Shown here: positions 17,233 through 26,159 of the stretch, one piece after another
Layout: the number at the start of each line of letters is the position of its first letter
Position numbering within the stretch: position 1 is the stretch's first letter
Assembly: GCA_030748495.1 (NCBI GenBank)
Contig: JASMLX010000057.1
Location: forward strand, 1-40,307
Length of the DNA: 40,307 bases
DNA from: Candidatus Poribacteria bacterium
GTDB taxonomy: Bacteria; Poribacteria; WGA-4E; UBA9662
Direction of reading: 5' to 3'
Program-made: the position numbers and the translations under genes
The notes under the pieces: generated by a model
Database searches by the model: none
Seen by the model: only the letters and a program-made list of their open reading frames with translations
What the model was told of the DNA's origin: nothing

Positions 17233-19068
17233 TTAATGAGACATTTGAAGTCCACCAGTAGCAACAGGATCTGACAGAAAAAAGATCGTCCATTCTACCG
17301 ATTGTAGATCTACTGATAGCGGCAGGTAAAGCGAATAAGCAAAAAAGGGTTGCTCAGGTACGAGATCCATTGGAGCCGCATTGACCAATTTTCTATCATC
17401 CGCCTGAATAGTAATAGTGGGTGGATCTGCTAGCTGGCTCGGGATCGCGATAATTTCCCAGTAACGACGATGAATTGGGTTGGGTCTCACTGAAGTCTGA
17501 AATCTCACCTGATCTTGTAACTGCGCAGAGTAGCTATAAGTCGACCTCCCAATACCGATGAGGTTGGCTTGAGAAGAGAGGCTGGGGACCAGAACGACTT
17601 CGTCTATAAGTCGCCCGAAATTAGGGATAACCTTCCCGCCGTGAGTGTTAGTCGGTAAATCTACGACATCGACTAATCGACCATTTTTCCGCTCCACGAT
17701 TTTAACATCGTAAGGATACTTTCCATCCGTTTCGAGTGAAATGGAGAGCGATTTGTCACCCACTTTTTGGGAGAAAGAGTGATAGCTAATTGCATAGCTT
17801 TCGAGTTTCTGTTGCGAGTTCCGAACGGGATAGGAGTAGTAGTGATGATCAGTCTGGATGACGGGATCTGCGTGACGATAGCCGTATTGACCTTGATCAA
17901 AATCGGGATCATCAACCAGGTTGGCAATTTTCCAATCGGCAAAAATAGTTTGAAAAGTTTCTACAGAGCCGAGACTCCTCAAAGCGTTATTAATACCGTC
18001 GATGCTCGCCGCGCGGTTGCGGGCCACCGCACGAATGATGTCAGTTCCTCCATGGTGCTCGAAAAGATAGAGCGACCACAGGTAAACGGCCCCATAATTA
18101 GCCAGTAGATCTACACTATCACGGTCCCAATGGATCAGAGAGAGTTCGGGATTAGCTTCAAAGCTAGAGAGATGGTCTAAAGGCGAAAAGCCGCAACTGA
18201 ACATCGCAAACTCGGATAAACTTTCATTTACCCAGGCCACTTCATGCGGATCATTTCGCCAATGAATCAAATGTTGAAACTCGTGCGCTAAAATGGTAAC
18301 GCCTTCGGTGTCACCGGCCGAAGTTGGATCAGTGTCCAGGTAGATCAGATCTAGTTCGTTACTACGATATAATTTTCCAGTATGCGGGTCGCGAAGTTGA
18401 CCTCTTTGCTGATCAATCTGGTTGAAGTAACCGGCGATGACTTGACTTAGCGAGTCCCCACGAATATCCAGTAGTAGGAGATAGAGCCGATCATCGCCAT
18501 CAGTATCGGGGGGAGTACCAAAAAGTTCTGTTTCGATCTGATAGATCCCTTTAGATGAATCAGCTGGTGTAGACTGCTCAAAATACCATAGAACCGAAGC
18601 AAGCGTCCGGGCATTGACGGTTCGTTGCCACTCTGTATTTTCAACGTAAATATAACACCAGGTACCAATTGCACGCAATGTGGCATTGAGGCGATACTGG
18701 TTCTTATTTCGGAACTCGACCGCATAAAAGGTCTTTTGATCACCGATTTTTGGTGGTCTAAGTTGGGTTGGTGCAGCAACTATTGGCTTGGTCTGAGCAG
18801 GTTGCACATTGGGGATTAGATGTGTGCCATCAATCCAGGCAAAAGCCTGTAGAGGAAATAGCAGAAGGCACAGGAGCGGATAGCGAAAATACCTACTTAC
18901 ATAACCAACTTTAGTGGGAGTACTTTGGCACAAATTCCGACTGGAGGTTGGCGACCTCGCCCCAGTGGACGCACCCGATCGAAGCCTGATACCGATCCAA
19001 CTAACGCCCTTAATTTGATCGCTGCTTTTACGGGAACGGGTTGATGTCATCGAGGGGAGCGTGTGCAT
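17233..19068 (-). CDS. Secreted zinc metallopeptidase (HExxH gluzincin-like)
   Basis: Up to 611 residues. The catalytic region is VTILAHEFQHLIHWRNDPHEVAWVNESLSEFA: HEFQH at residues 262-266 supplies two zinc-ligand His and the catalytic Glu, and the NESLSE Glu (about 282) is the likely third ligand. This resembles M30/M6-type secreted peptidases. DTDGDDRLYLLLLDI (188-202) is typical of the N-terminal part of that group. A signal peptide, SRYFRYPLLCLLLFPLQAFA, sits at about 58-77, far inside the frame. The first 57 residues are Ser/Arg-rich and probably not translated, so the true start is uncertain; no ATG or GTG lies just before the signal peptide, and a TTG near residue 46 is one option. 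The C-terminal 200 residues look like beta-rich accessory domains. Confidence 0.7.
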   Translation of the reverse strand: MHTLPSMTSTRSRKSSDQIKGVSWIGIRLRSGASTGARSPTSSRNLCQSTPTKVGYVSRYFRYPLLCLLLFPLQAFAWIDGTHLIPNVQPAQTKPIVAAPTQLRPPKIGDQKTFYAVEFRNKNQYRLNATLRAIGTWCYIYVENTEWQRTVNARTLASVLWYFEQSTPADSSKGIYQIETELFGTPPDTDGDDRLYLLLLDIRGDSLSQVIAGYFNQIDQQRGQLRDPHTGKLYRSNELDLIYLDTDPTSAGDTEGVTILAHEFQHLIHWRNDPHEVAWVNESLSEFAMFSCGFSPLDHLSSFEANPELSLIHWDRDSVDLLANYGAVYLWSLYLFEHHGGTDIIRAVARNRAASIDGINNALRSLGSVETFQTIFADWKIANLVDDPDFDQGQYGYRHADPVIQTDHHYYSYPVRNSQQKLESYAISYHSFSQKVGDKSLSISLETDGKYPYDVKIVERKNGRLVDVVDLPTNTHGGKVIPNFGRLIDEVVLVPSLSSQANLIGIGRSTYSYSAQLQDQVRFQTSVRPNPIHRRYWEIIAIPSQLADPPTITIQADDRKLVNAAPMDLVPEQPFFAYSLYLPLSVDLQSVEWTIFFLSDPVATGGLQMSH

Positions 19069-19136
19069 CTGGTTGGCCTGGCCGGGGAGTGGTTGTACTC
19101 GTCAGCATCTGCACAGGCCAGCTAAACAGGCGGTAT

Positions 19137-20075
19137 CTAGTCAATAATTTTAATACCATCGCCAACGTTGAACTTTTCTGAAAGTCGAGGATTATCGTAG
19201 GTGGCAGCAACAGCATAGGTGTAAATCTGGTTAGCCTTTATTCTACAGATTGGAAAACCGGGATCTATATCATCCGACTTAGGCTGGCATTTTAGAAGCG
19301 TATAGGTTTTACCGACTACAGGTTGTGCAAATCGACTCAGGTAGATCTGGTCGCCTTCAGTTTTCAAGATAAAGAGTCGTTGGCTTGCTTTTTGACGTTG
19401 TTCTTGTTGTATGTCTTTGATATAGACCAGATTTCCTTTCTCTGGATTCCCCCCTATAACTGTGGTCTTAATTTTACACTTTTGTACCAGCTTGGGTTTG
19501 ACTAAAGTACAAACCTCTTCCTGCCAACGAAAGGTCTGCATTTGATTATCGGCCAGCAAAAATTGTTCAATCTTTTTGGGGTGATAGACATGTAATTTCA
19601 CCTTTGCATTTGGTCGGGAGACCTCAGTTTTAGCACTTGATTTCAGCTGTTGCGCCAAACTTTTCGTGGCAACTACATAAGCCGTCTGACCAATTCTAGT
19701 GCAAATTTTGCTTTGCTGTTGAATTCGCACCAGATCTCCAACTTGTAGTGGTGATCCATCGAAAGTATCGGCAGTATCCGCTAATGTCAAATTGGAATTT
19801 CTCAAGAATCCGTAACCAATCCAGGTTTCATTACCCGCCAAATCTTGACGGTAAATCTCGATGTTAGCACCTGGTGTTCTGGACATTCCAATCCCCCAAT
19901 CAATACCGATTACACCCACTTCTCCATTGACATCACGGCTCTCAATCGTACCGAATGAATCCGTTAATAGAGACGCTGCAGGCAATGTCTCTACTAAAGA
20001 TCCGATAGTCAAAAATATCAAGAAAAGCAAAAAAAATTTCTTGTGTTTGATTGAGTATAGAGGTGGTTGAACCAT
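19137..20075 (-). CDS. Exported protein of unknown function
   Basis: A 312-residue protein with an N-terminal signal or anchor (KKFFLLFLIFLTIGSLVETLPAA, about residues 12-34). The mature part is beta-rich. Short similar phrases recur at intervals (VGDLVRIQQ, KGNLVYIKD, VGDGIKIID), which suggests several small SH3- or OB-like barrels. I do not recognise a family. The start ATG 20075 has only a weak purine tract upstream. The stop (TAG) lies 68 bp before the frame of the metallopeptidase, so the two may act together in the envelope; that is an inference from position only. Confidence 0.6.
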   Translation of the reverse strand: MVQPPLYSIKHKKFFLLFLIFLTIGSLVETLPAASLLTDSFGTIESRDVNGEVGVIGIDWGIGMSRTPGANIEIYRQDLAGNETWIGYGFLRNSNLTLADTADTFDGSPLQVGDLVRIQQQSKICTRIGQTAYVVATKSLAQQLKSSAKTEVSRPNAKVKLHVYHPKKIEQFLLADNQMQTFRWQEEVCTLVKPKLVQKCKIKTTVIGGNPEKGNLVYIKDIQQEQRQKASQRLFILKTEGDQIYLSRFAQPVVGKTYTLLKCQPKSDDIDPGFPICRIKANQIYTYAVAATYDNPRLSEKFNVGDGIKIID

Positions 20076-20111
20076 TTAACTTTGACCAGACAGATTAGAA
20101 TTGTCTAGTGT

Positions 20112-21353
20112 CTATGAGCCTGCTAATTTAAAGTGACTACAAAGCGTTTTGGCCAGTGTTTGCGCCAATTTTTGTGGGTCATGTCGTACGACATCTAATT
20201 CTATACCGTGAGCGACTACCTTGGTGTCGTGGATCATGTCCGCTGTTACTATCTCGACCCCATCTAGTTGATCTGCTTGTGGGTCAAAGAAGATCTGAAC
20301 TTTAGACGAATCGGTGATTAGATTAATTTCATCCGATAATTGATTGATGTGTTTGGTCAAATCAGACATCGAATTAACAAAGTTAATCGATTGAGAGGGA
20401 GTTTGATTTGACTCTTGCTGGACAAATTTCATCCCTTCTTCAGCGTAAGTACAGATACGAGCCAGTTGACTTCTAATTTCCTGTTGAACGTAATTTTTTA
20501 AGATCTGAGGTGATGCAAGCCCATCATTTACGAGTACATAATCGATTCCAATTTCTGATTGGTCGATGATAGCTTGAACATGCTGAGTAACAGTATAATT
20601 GTCGGTTTCCCCAGGTTGGGACATAACGTTACAGATGTAAATCTTGACCGCAGTTGAGGTGCGAATCACTTCAGCGATTTCAGAATAAGCCAGGTTGGGC
20701 ATAATACTGGTGTATAAACTCCCGGGACCGATAATGATTGCGTCCGCTTGACGGATGGCCGTAACCGCGCCTCGATGAGCGGTTATTTCCGCCACTGAGT
20801 CGTTGCCACGTGGTTCCAGGAAAATGCGCCGGATCGGCTCACGATTCTTGCGTTCAGGAATTAGTGATTCGCCACGTACAATTTCTCCATCACGTAACTC
20901 TGCACAGAGGACGGTCGGTTGAAGGCTAGCCGGGATAATTTGCCCACGCACTGCCAGCAGTTTGGAGGCTTCTTGAATGGCTTTGGGAAAGCTGTTCTGA
21001 TTTAGCTCAGTTAAAGCAATCAGTAACAGGTTGCCGACAGTGTGGCCGCTTAAATCTCCATTACTGGAAAAGCGATACTCAAAAAGGCTGGAAACCAGAT
21101 CATCCGCCTCCGACAATGCAACCAAAAGTTTACGGATATCGCCGGGCGGTAAAACATCGAATTCTTCAATCAACCGCCCCGTACTTCCACCATCGTCAGA
21201 GACCGTAACGATCGCTGACAATCGATTCATATCGATAATTTCAGAGCCAGCTTGTTTCGCTTGGACAAACTGTTTAATACCGCTGAGAAGCGCTGATAGG
21301 CCTGTGCCGCCACCAACACAGGCGAGTTTTAATAATTTCATTTTACCAACCAA
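20112..21353 (-). CDS. yvcK: YvcK/CofD-like protein (gluconeogenesis factor family)
   Basis: A 413-residue cytoplasmic protein of the CofD-like/YvcK family, which binds UDP-sugars and links carbon metabolism to cell-wall synthesis. The nucleotide-binding start is VGGGTGLSALLSGIKQF, followed by AIVTVSDDGGSTGRLIEEFDVLPPGDIRKLL, HTVGNLLLIAL and IIIGPGSLYTSIMPNL, all family hallmarks. The start may be TTG at 21353, which has GGAG four bases upstream; the ATG at 21341 lies 16 bases from that site. About 65 residues longer than typical YvcK, with the extra length in the last third (QTPSQSINFVNSMSDLTKHINQL...). It follows a phosphohexomutase gene by about 100 bp, which fits a role in amino-sugar supply. 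The stop is TAG. Confidence 0.92.
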   Translation of the reverse strand: MVGKMKLLKLACVGGGTGLSALLSGIKQFVQAKQAGSEIIDMNRLSAIVTVSDDGGSTGRLIEEFDVLPPGDIRKLLVALSEADDLVSSLFEYRFSSNGDLSGHTVGNLLLIALTELNQNSFPKAIQEASKLLAVRGQIIPASLQPTVLCAELRDGEIVRGESLIPERKNREPIRRIFLEPRGNDSVAEITAHRGAVTAIRQADAIIIGPGSLYTSIMPNLAYSEIAEVIRTSTAVKIYICNVMSQPGETDNYTVTQHVQAIIDQSEIGIDYVLVNDGLASPQILKNYVQQEIRSQLARICTYAEEGMKFVQQESNQTPSQSINFVNSMSDLTKHINQLSDEINLITDSSKVQIFFDPQADQLDGVEIVTADMIHDTKVVAHGIELDVVRHDPQKLAQTLAKTLCSHFKLAGS

Positions 21354-21457
21354 ACGTCTCCTTTGTTTAACGCTATCTATTCGTTATTCGTTACCTTTAT
21401 GCAGACAAATGCGTTCGGTTTTAAATTGAGAATTACCGTAGACTTATTTGCAGTTCA

Positions 21458-22906
21458 CTATTGTATTGATCTCAACTTATTCAGACTCTCGCTAATTTGA
21501 AGGCATAATTGCTTGGCCTCATCTTGGGATGGGGCTTCACTGAAAATACGAATTACCGGCTCGGTACCGGACTTACGAATATTAACCCAACGATCTGACC
21601 AGATTCGCTTAACTCCATCAGTTAAATCCAGATCAGCTTCAGGGTCAGTCGCAAATATTTCTGCGGTACTATCTAACAATTGGTCTGCGACTTTAGGTGA
21701 AGGTACGTCGATTTTCATTTTGTGCATGGCGTACTGGGGTAAGGCCTCAACATGATGGCTAATTGACTGATTAGAATCAGCTAACATCTGGACAATAGCG
21801 GCTATGGCGGTAATCCCATCAGTCGTATATTGAAGTTCTGGAAAAATCACACCGCCGGTACCTTCACCGCCCAATATCCTACCTGTATTCATCCACTCCT
21901 GCTCAGATCTTTGGCGCATTTTTTCAACAACAAAACCAACTCCAACAGGCACACGAAAAAGATTGGCATTGTGGCGATTGGCTACATCATCAATCATGCG
22001 ACTGGTTGAAACCGTAGCAACTAGATCTGCTTGACTAGTTCCTTGAAGGGGCCAATCTGCGGTTGGGTCTGGAGTAAACTTGGTGGCTTCACCGAGCATA
22101 AAGTCAGCAATCAAGACAAAAGTATACTCGCTACTGAGGGCATTTCCTTGCTGATCTACAATTACCAATCGATCAGCATCACCATCGTGAGCTAGTCCTA
22201 GATCTGCGCTTTCTGCTTTAACGACCTTGCAGAGTTGGATCAGTGCTTCCGGCGTTGGTTCACTGGGGCGTGGGAATAGGCCATCGGGTGTACAGTGGAC
22301 CTGAACCACCTCACAACCAAGCTTTTCCAGCAAGATGGGGCTAATTTGACTGCCAGCGCCATTACCAGCATCAATGACCACCTTTAGGTTACGTCGGTGG
22401 GTTCGTTCTAAATTAACCCAATGGCAATTCAAGATCTGTTCTAAATGGATCTCGATTGCTGTCTCCAATACTTCAATCCGCCCCTGTTCATTCCAGGGAG
22501 AGAACCGAATACTATCCGACTGGTAGATCTGCGATAACTGATCTTGATCTTCTGTCGTCAGTAATCGACCGGAATCAGCCGCAAACTCTAGGCCATTCCA
22601 CTCAATAGGGTTGTGACTAGCTGTAATCACTATGCTACCGTCAGCCTTCATTTTCTTAGATACCAGTAATACTGTTGGGGTTGGACACATTCCAACGTCG
22701 AGAATTTGACAACCAGAAGCCATCAAACCGGCACAAACCGCATGAAACAACATTGGGCTGGAGGTTCGGCTGTCTCGCCCCACTATCACCATCCCCCCTG
22801 CGATAAATGTACCGAAGGCTGTCGCAAACCGAGTCGCCACCTCTGGTGTCAAAGAGTGTCCGACGATACCTCTAACACCAGAAACACTAACCATAAGATC
22901 TTTCAT
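21458..22906 (-). CDS. Phosphohexomutase (phosphoglucosamine/phosphomannomutase family)
   Basis: A 482-residue alpha-D-phosphohexomutase that interconverts hexose 6- and 1-phosphates for cell-wall or glycan precursors. Motifs: VSGVRGIVG (residues 8-16), the phosphoserine loop TASHNP (Ser97), the metal loop AHDGDADRLVIVD (about 240-252), the sugar-specificity loop GGEGTGGVIFPELQYTTDG, and the phosphate-binding RKSGTEPVIRIFSEA near the C-terminus. The GEGTGG loop differs from the usual GExSGH, so glucosamine, mannose or glucose specificity cannot be fixed. ATG 22906 lies seven bases after the TGA of the preceding membrane gene. The stop is TAG. Confidence 0.92.
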   Translation of the reverse strand: MKDLMVSVSGVRGIVGHSLTPEVATRFATAFGTFIAGGMVIVGRDSRTSSPMLFHAVCAGLMASGCQILDVGMCPTPTVLLVSKKMKADGSIVITASHNPIEWNGLEFAADSGRLLTTEDQDQLSQIYQSDSIRFSPWNEQGRIEVLETAIEIHLEQILNCHWVNLERTHRRNLKVVIDAGNGAGSQISPILLEKLGCEVVQVHCTPDGLFPRPSEPTPEALIQLCKVVKAESADLGLAHDGDADRLVIVDQQGNALSSEYTFVLIADFMLGEATKFTPDPTADWPLQGTSQADLVATVSTSRMIDDVANRHNANLFRVPVGVGFVVEKMRQRSEQEWMNTGRILGGEGTGGVIFPELQYTTDGITAIAAIVQMLADSNQSISHHVEALPQYAMHKMKIDVPSPKVADQLLDSTAEIFATDPEADLDLTDGVKRIWSDRWVNIRKSGTEPVIRIFSEAPSQDEAKQLCLQISESLNKLRSIQ

Positions 22907-22913
22907 TTCAACT

Positions 22914-23723
22914 TCAGTTGGCCAACATCCTGCTCGTTTTTTGCTCGATAAACCACAATATACCGACGGCTAATAATATCTGCCACCCACAGATGGCCCA
23001 CCATGGTGGGTAGATGAAATGGTAAGAGGCCACAGGCAAAGTACGGTACAAATAAGGGGTTCTAAAAATATCGTGTTCAAGTAACTGGCAAATAGCTACC
23101 AATGGATTAAGATGCAGGAAGTAGGGAATTACCGGTTGTAGGTCTGTCAAGTACCGGTCTAAGGGAATCAAAAAAAATGGGGAAAGAATCAAAAATCCCC
23201 ACCACGCAATCGCTGGCTGAACCGCGTAAACAAAACGCATCTGTTGATGAGATCTAAAGAGATATTGTCCGAATATGCCGGACACTCCACCAGCAAATGC
23301 AAAAATGGCCAAAGTTAAATGCAGAAATAAGAGTCGAAAGGAGAGAATAGTTAGAACATCTGTTGTCCAATTGATTATTAGCCAGATCAACGAACTAATG
23401 AAAATTACGCACCAAAGGCCGATCAGTTGTCTCCCCAAGAGATCAATTATAAACCGGCACCGTTGATACTTTGGTAGATAGACCAGGCTGTTACTACCAA
23501 TCAAGTTCGGCTCGCAACAGGTTAGAACAGGAGAAAGCAGAAAAATTACTAATGCTTCGGATAGAAAGATTATTTCTGGGAAGGAACCCAATTTGATCTT
23601 GCCGAGCCAAACAAGCCAAACCGAGGTTAAAAAGATGAATGAGAAAAACGTCAACCCGATACAGAGAAAGATCGATGTTCGGCTAGCTACAGTAATATTG
23701 CGCCTAGAATTAGGGGTTGTCAT
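22914..23723 (-). CDS. Six-helix membrane protein, ABC-2 permease-like
   Basis: A 269-residue integral membrane protein with about six hydrophobic helices (near residues 18-38, 50-68, 100-118, 128-150, 170-190 and 243-260) and a conserved-looking stretch between helices 5 and 6 (IPYFLHLNPLVAICQLLEHDIFRTPYLY). The helix spacing and the LNPLxAI phrase recall ABC-2 type export permeases, but no ATPase gene is adjacent, so this is tentative. The start ATG overlaps the end of the upstream HEAT/TPR gene by 14 bp, implying translational coupling. The downstream phosphohexomutase begins seven bases after its stop, so all belong to one operon. Confidence 0.65.
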   Translation of the reverse strand: MTTPNSRRNITVASRTSIFLCIGLTFFSFIFLTSVWLVWLGKIKLGSFPEIIFLSEALVIFLLSPVLTCCEPNLIGSNSLVYLPKYQRCRFIIDLLGRQLIGLWCVIFISSLIWLIINWTTDVLTILSFRLLFLHLTLAIFAFAGGVSGIFGQYLFRSHQQMRFVYAVQPAIAWWGFLILSPFFLIPLDRYLTDLQPVIPYFLHLNPLVAICQLLEHDIFRTPYLYRTLPVASYHFIYPPWWAICGWQILLAVGILWFIEQKTSRMLAN

Positions 23724-24375
23724 CGCGCTCAGCTAATTGTGCTTCGATTTGCCGAATTGCTTGGGCCACTACGTATAAAGTCGGATTGATGGTCAGTGCC
23801 TTCCGATAAGCCACATGGGCCGTTTTTAGCTGTCCCAATTCCCAGTAACAGTGTCCCATCCCGGTATAAGCCCCAAAGTGGTATGGATTCAAATCGACGG
23901 CCTGCAAACAGTCCTGGATTGACAATTCCCACTCGCCTTGCAAAAAATGAACGATGGCACGTTGATTGTAGGCTTCTGAAAACTCTGGCGAGATTTCAAT
24001 CAGCGTTGTTAGTACCTCTAAGGCTTGATCAAGTTCCTGTTGTTCGATATGCTTGGCGCCAGCCATAATCATTTGATCATGGTCCGGGTTATTCGAACGA
24101 AACCAAATTGACCAAATCGACTTTTCCGCTTGCACACGGGTCGATGAATCTTGGTGTTTTAGTGCTCCGAGTAAGTCTACTACCGAGGATTGCGTTCCGA
24201 TTAAGCCTAGCGAATAACCCGCCGACGTTCGGGTCACACCGTCTGAAGCAGACAAAAGATCGGCCAATTTGGCTGGGGGGTAGTGTTCGAGCAGTTCCCG
24301 CTTTAACCGTTCTTCGTCACTGCGGTACCGGATTAACAACTTGGCTAGTTTGGAATGACCGTTGCCGTTAACCAC
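23710..24375 (-). CDS. HEAT/TPR hybrid repeat protein
   Basis: A 221-residue cytoplasmic protein of two repeat types. Residues about 25-95 are HEAT-like (AKLADLLSASDGVTRTSAGYSLGLIGTQSSVVDLLGALKHQDSSTRVQAEKSIWSIWF). Residues 105-215 are three TPRs (IEQQELDQALEVLTTLIEISPEFSEAYNQRAIVHFLQGEWELSIQDCLQAVDLNPYHFGAYTGMGHCYWELGQ). There is no signal peptide. The start is GTG at 24375, seven bases downstream of the thyX stop. It probably acts as a protein-protein adaptor; the partner is unknown, though overlap with the membrane gene suggests a functional link. Confidence 0.8.
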   Translation of the reverse strand: MVNGNGHSKLAKLLIRYRSDEERLKRELLEHYPPAKLADLLSASDGVTRTSAGYSLGLIGTQSSVVDLLGALKHQDSSTRVQAEKSIWSIWFRSNNPDHDQMIMAGAKHIEQQELDQALEVLTTLIEISPEFSEAYNQRAIVHFLQGEWELSIQDCLQAVDLNPYHFGAYTGMGHCYWELGQLKTAHVAYRKALTINPTLYVVAQAIRQIEAQLAERDDNP

Positions 24376-24382
24376 TTTCGGA

Positions 24383-25072
24383 TTAACCTATGTCGAGAGG
24401 TCTTAGTTCTTTCCAGGAAACAGGAGCTACACTGATAGCGATCTCATCTATCGCATTTGCTACTAGCTGAGTCTCGTATTGTGCATCTGGTTTACACCGC
24501 AAATTACAAACCCGGGCAAAGGCAAACAACGAACCTGACCAGTACCATTCCGTCATCATCGATTGCGGCAAAATCATGCGTGCCTGTTCAGGACAAACTC
24601 CGGAGTCAATCAACAGGTTATAGTGCTCTACAGCCTGGTGGCATGCTGTTTCATAGGTTTGAGTTCCGTGGTTGACGACCTCTTCTTCACTAGCCCCCTG
24701 TTTTTTATCTTCAGCCCGGCCTCTCCACTTTTCTGGCATATAAAAGGTGGGCGGCGTATCGACATATCTTCGGCTAATTTCGTTCCAGACCAGCCCAACT
24801 TGATGCTTGATCAGTTGACGAGCGACAAAAATGGGAGCTTGAATATGAAATTGAAGTGAAACATGAGCAAAGGGCGTCCAATGACTGTGGGTTGCCAGAT
24901 ACTTTATCAGCCGTTCATCTTTTTTATCTAATTTAGTTTTCTTCTTCCCAAAAGAGACCCTGGCGGCATTGACCACAGTTAGATCACTTCCCATCGAATC
25001 GATTAGTTCGACCGGCATCGAAGAGGTCGCATGCTCAGATTTAGTGATCTCCGTAACAATTCTATCTTCCAT
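24383..25072 (-). CDS. thyX: Flavin-dependent thymidylate synthase ThyX
   Basis: A 229-residue enzyme that makes dTMP from dUMP using methylene-tetrahydrofolate, FAD and NADPH. Recognised by DLTVVNAARVSFGKK (30-44), HWTPFAHVSLQFHIQAPIFVARQLIKHQ (64-91), WNEISRRY (96-103), KKQGASEE and the C-terminal MMTEWYWSGSLFAFARVCNLRCKPDAQYE. The classic RHR-x7-S signature is replaced by KHQ-x8-S (residues 89-100), a variant I recall from phages and marine bacteria. Start ATG 25072 follows AAGGA at good spacing, and a promoter lies at 25133-25162. It is the first gene of the long minus-strand operon. Confidence 0.95.
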   Translation of the reverse strand: MEDRIVTEITKSEHATSSMPVELIDSMGSDLTVVNAARVSFGKKKTKLDKKDERLIKYLATHSHWTPFAHVSLQFHIQAPIFVARQLIKHQVGLVWNEISRRYVDTPPTFYMPEKWRGRAEDKKQGASEEEVVNHGTQTYETACHQAVEHYNLLIDSGVCPEQARMILPQSMMTEWYWSGSLFAFARVCNLRCKPDAQYETQLVANAIDEIAISVAPVSWKELRPLDIG

Positions 25073-25132
25073 TTGCGGTGATCCTTCTAGCTTTTGTTAT
25101 CAAGGCCTGTTAACCAATTAAAACCCTCTCGT

Positions 25133-25162
25133 ATCATACCATAAACTGATAAGAGACTCCAA
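25133..25162 (-). promoter_or_regulatory. Sigma-70-type promoter for thyX operon
   Basis: On the minus strand, TTGGAG (25157-25162) and TATGAT (25133-25138) are separated by 18 bp. The -10 matches 5 of 6 consensus bases. It lies about 60 bp upstream of the thyX ATG. Confidence 0.5.
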
Positions 25163-25185
25163 ATTATCGAGCAAGCAATGCCACG

Positions 25186-25214
25186 TTGACTTTTGTTTCC
25201 AGTTATCGTACTAT
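25186..25214 (+). promoter_or_regulatory. Sigma-70-type promoter for the isomerase operon
   Basis: TTGACT (25186-25191), a 17-bp spacer and TACTAT (25209-25214) lie about 55 bp upstream of the isomerase ATG at 25270. It is back to back with the thyX promoter. Confidence 0.5.
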
Positions 25215-25269
25215 AAATAATTGCCATCAATCATTTTCTGAGTAATAACTTAGATGGGAGTTCTCATAA

Positions 25270-26112
25270 ATGTATGAGTTGATTGCATTTTGCAAATGGT
25301 GTCAGGAACTATCCCTACCAGAGTTAGCTGCAAATATTAAAAATCTGGGATTCGACGGAGTGGACCTACCCTGTCGCCCGAACGCACCAATTACACACCA
25401 GACTGGGCCGGACAAATTACCAGAAGTCAAACGGATTTTTTCAGATCATGGACTGAAATTGGAACGGTTAGTAACGGCACTGAAAGAGGCGAATGAAGAA
25501 ACAGAAAGGCTACTGGAGACAATCAATGCAATTGGTGTGAGGAAGATTCGCCTCGGTGGTTATCATGTTCCTGCCACAGCAGACCCACTCCAACTACTGG
25601 AGGAGGCACGCCGAAACCTCGCGGGCTTACAGCCTTTGTTAGAAAAGCACCGTGTGATGGGGGCTATTCAGAATCACAGCGGAAATACGTTGGATGTAAA
25701 TATCAGTTCTTGTCTGCTAATGTTGCAGGATTGCGATCCTAAATGGGTCGGCGTTCAATATGATCCCGGTCATTTGACCCTCTCTGGCGAGCCAATTTCA
25801 TTAGCCGTTGGTTTGCTAGGTGACTATTTGCATAGCGTCAATTTTAAAAGCCCCAGACAGGAATACTTCGCTGATCTTAAAACGGGTCAGTTGGCTTTTA
25901 AACCGATTTGGGTACCATTAAAGGATGGCCTACTCGACGTAGCCAAAGTCTTACCCGCTTTGGAAAGGGCTGGATACACCGACCCGATTAGCATACACGC
26001 CGAATACCGTTCGTTTTTTCACTTGGTAGAACACCATCTAGAACCAACCAACGCTTTAGTGGCAGAAGATGTCAAATATGTTCGCCAGTTAATACAGAAA
26101 ATTAACCACTGA
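25270..26112 (+). CDS. Sugar phosphate isomerase/epimerase (xylose-isomerase-like TIM barrel)
   Basis: A 280-residue protein of the AP-endonuclease-2/xylose isomerase-like TIM barrel family. Seen: the strand-1 phrase ELAANIKNLGFDGVDLPCRP, a mid-barrel GAIQNHSGNTLDVN, the metal-site-like VGVQYDPGHLTLSGEP (Asp, His) and the C-terminal GYTDPISIHAEYRS (Glu). These fit the four metal ligands of the fold. The reaction is unknown; the downstream polyol dehydrogenase suggests sugar or polyol catabolism. The start ATG has GGGAG nine bases upstream. It is the first gene of a three-gene unit (48-bp and 39-bp gaps). Confidence 0.88.
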   Translation: MYELIAFCKWCQELSLPELAANIKNLGFDGVDLPCRPNAPITHQTGPDKLPEVKRIFSDHGLKLERLVTALKEANEETERLLETINAIGVRKIRLGGYHVPATADPLQLLEEARRNLAGLQPLLEKHRVMGAIQNHSGNTLDVNISSCLLMLQDCDPKWVGVQYDPGHLTLSGEPISLAVGLLGDYLHSVNFKSPRQEYFADLKTGQLAFKPIWVPLKDGLLDVAKVLPALERAGYTDPISIHAEYRSFFHLVEHHLEPTNALVAEDVKYVRQLIQKINH

Positions 26113-26159
26113 AGAGACTTACCAATAGGAAATAGACTCGCAAAAAGGAGAGAAAACTC

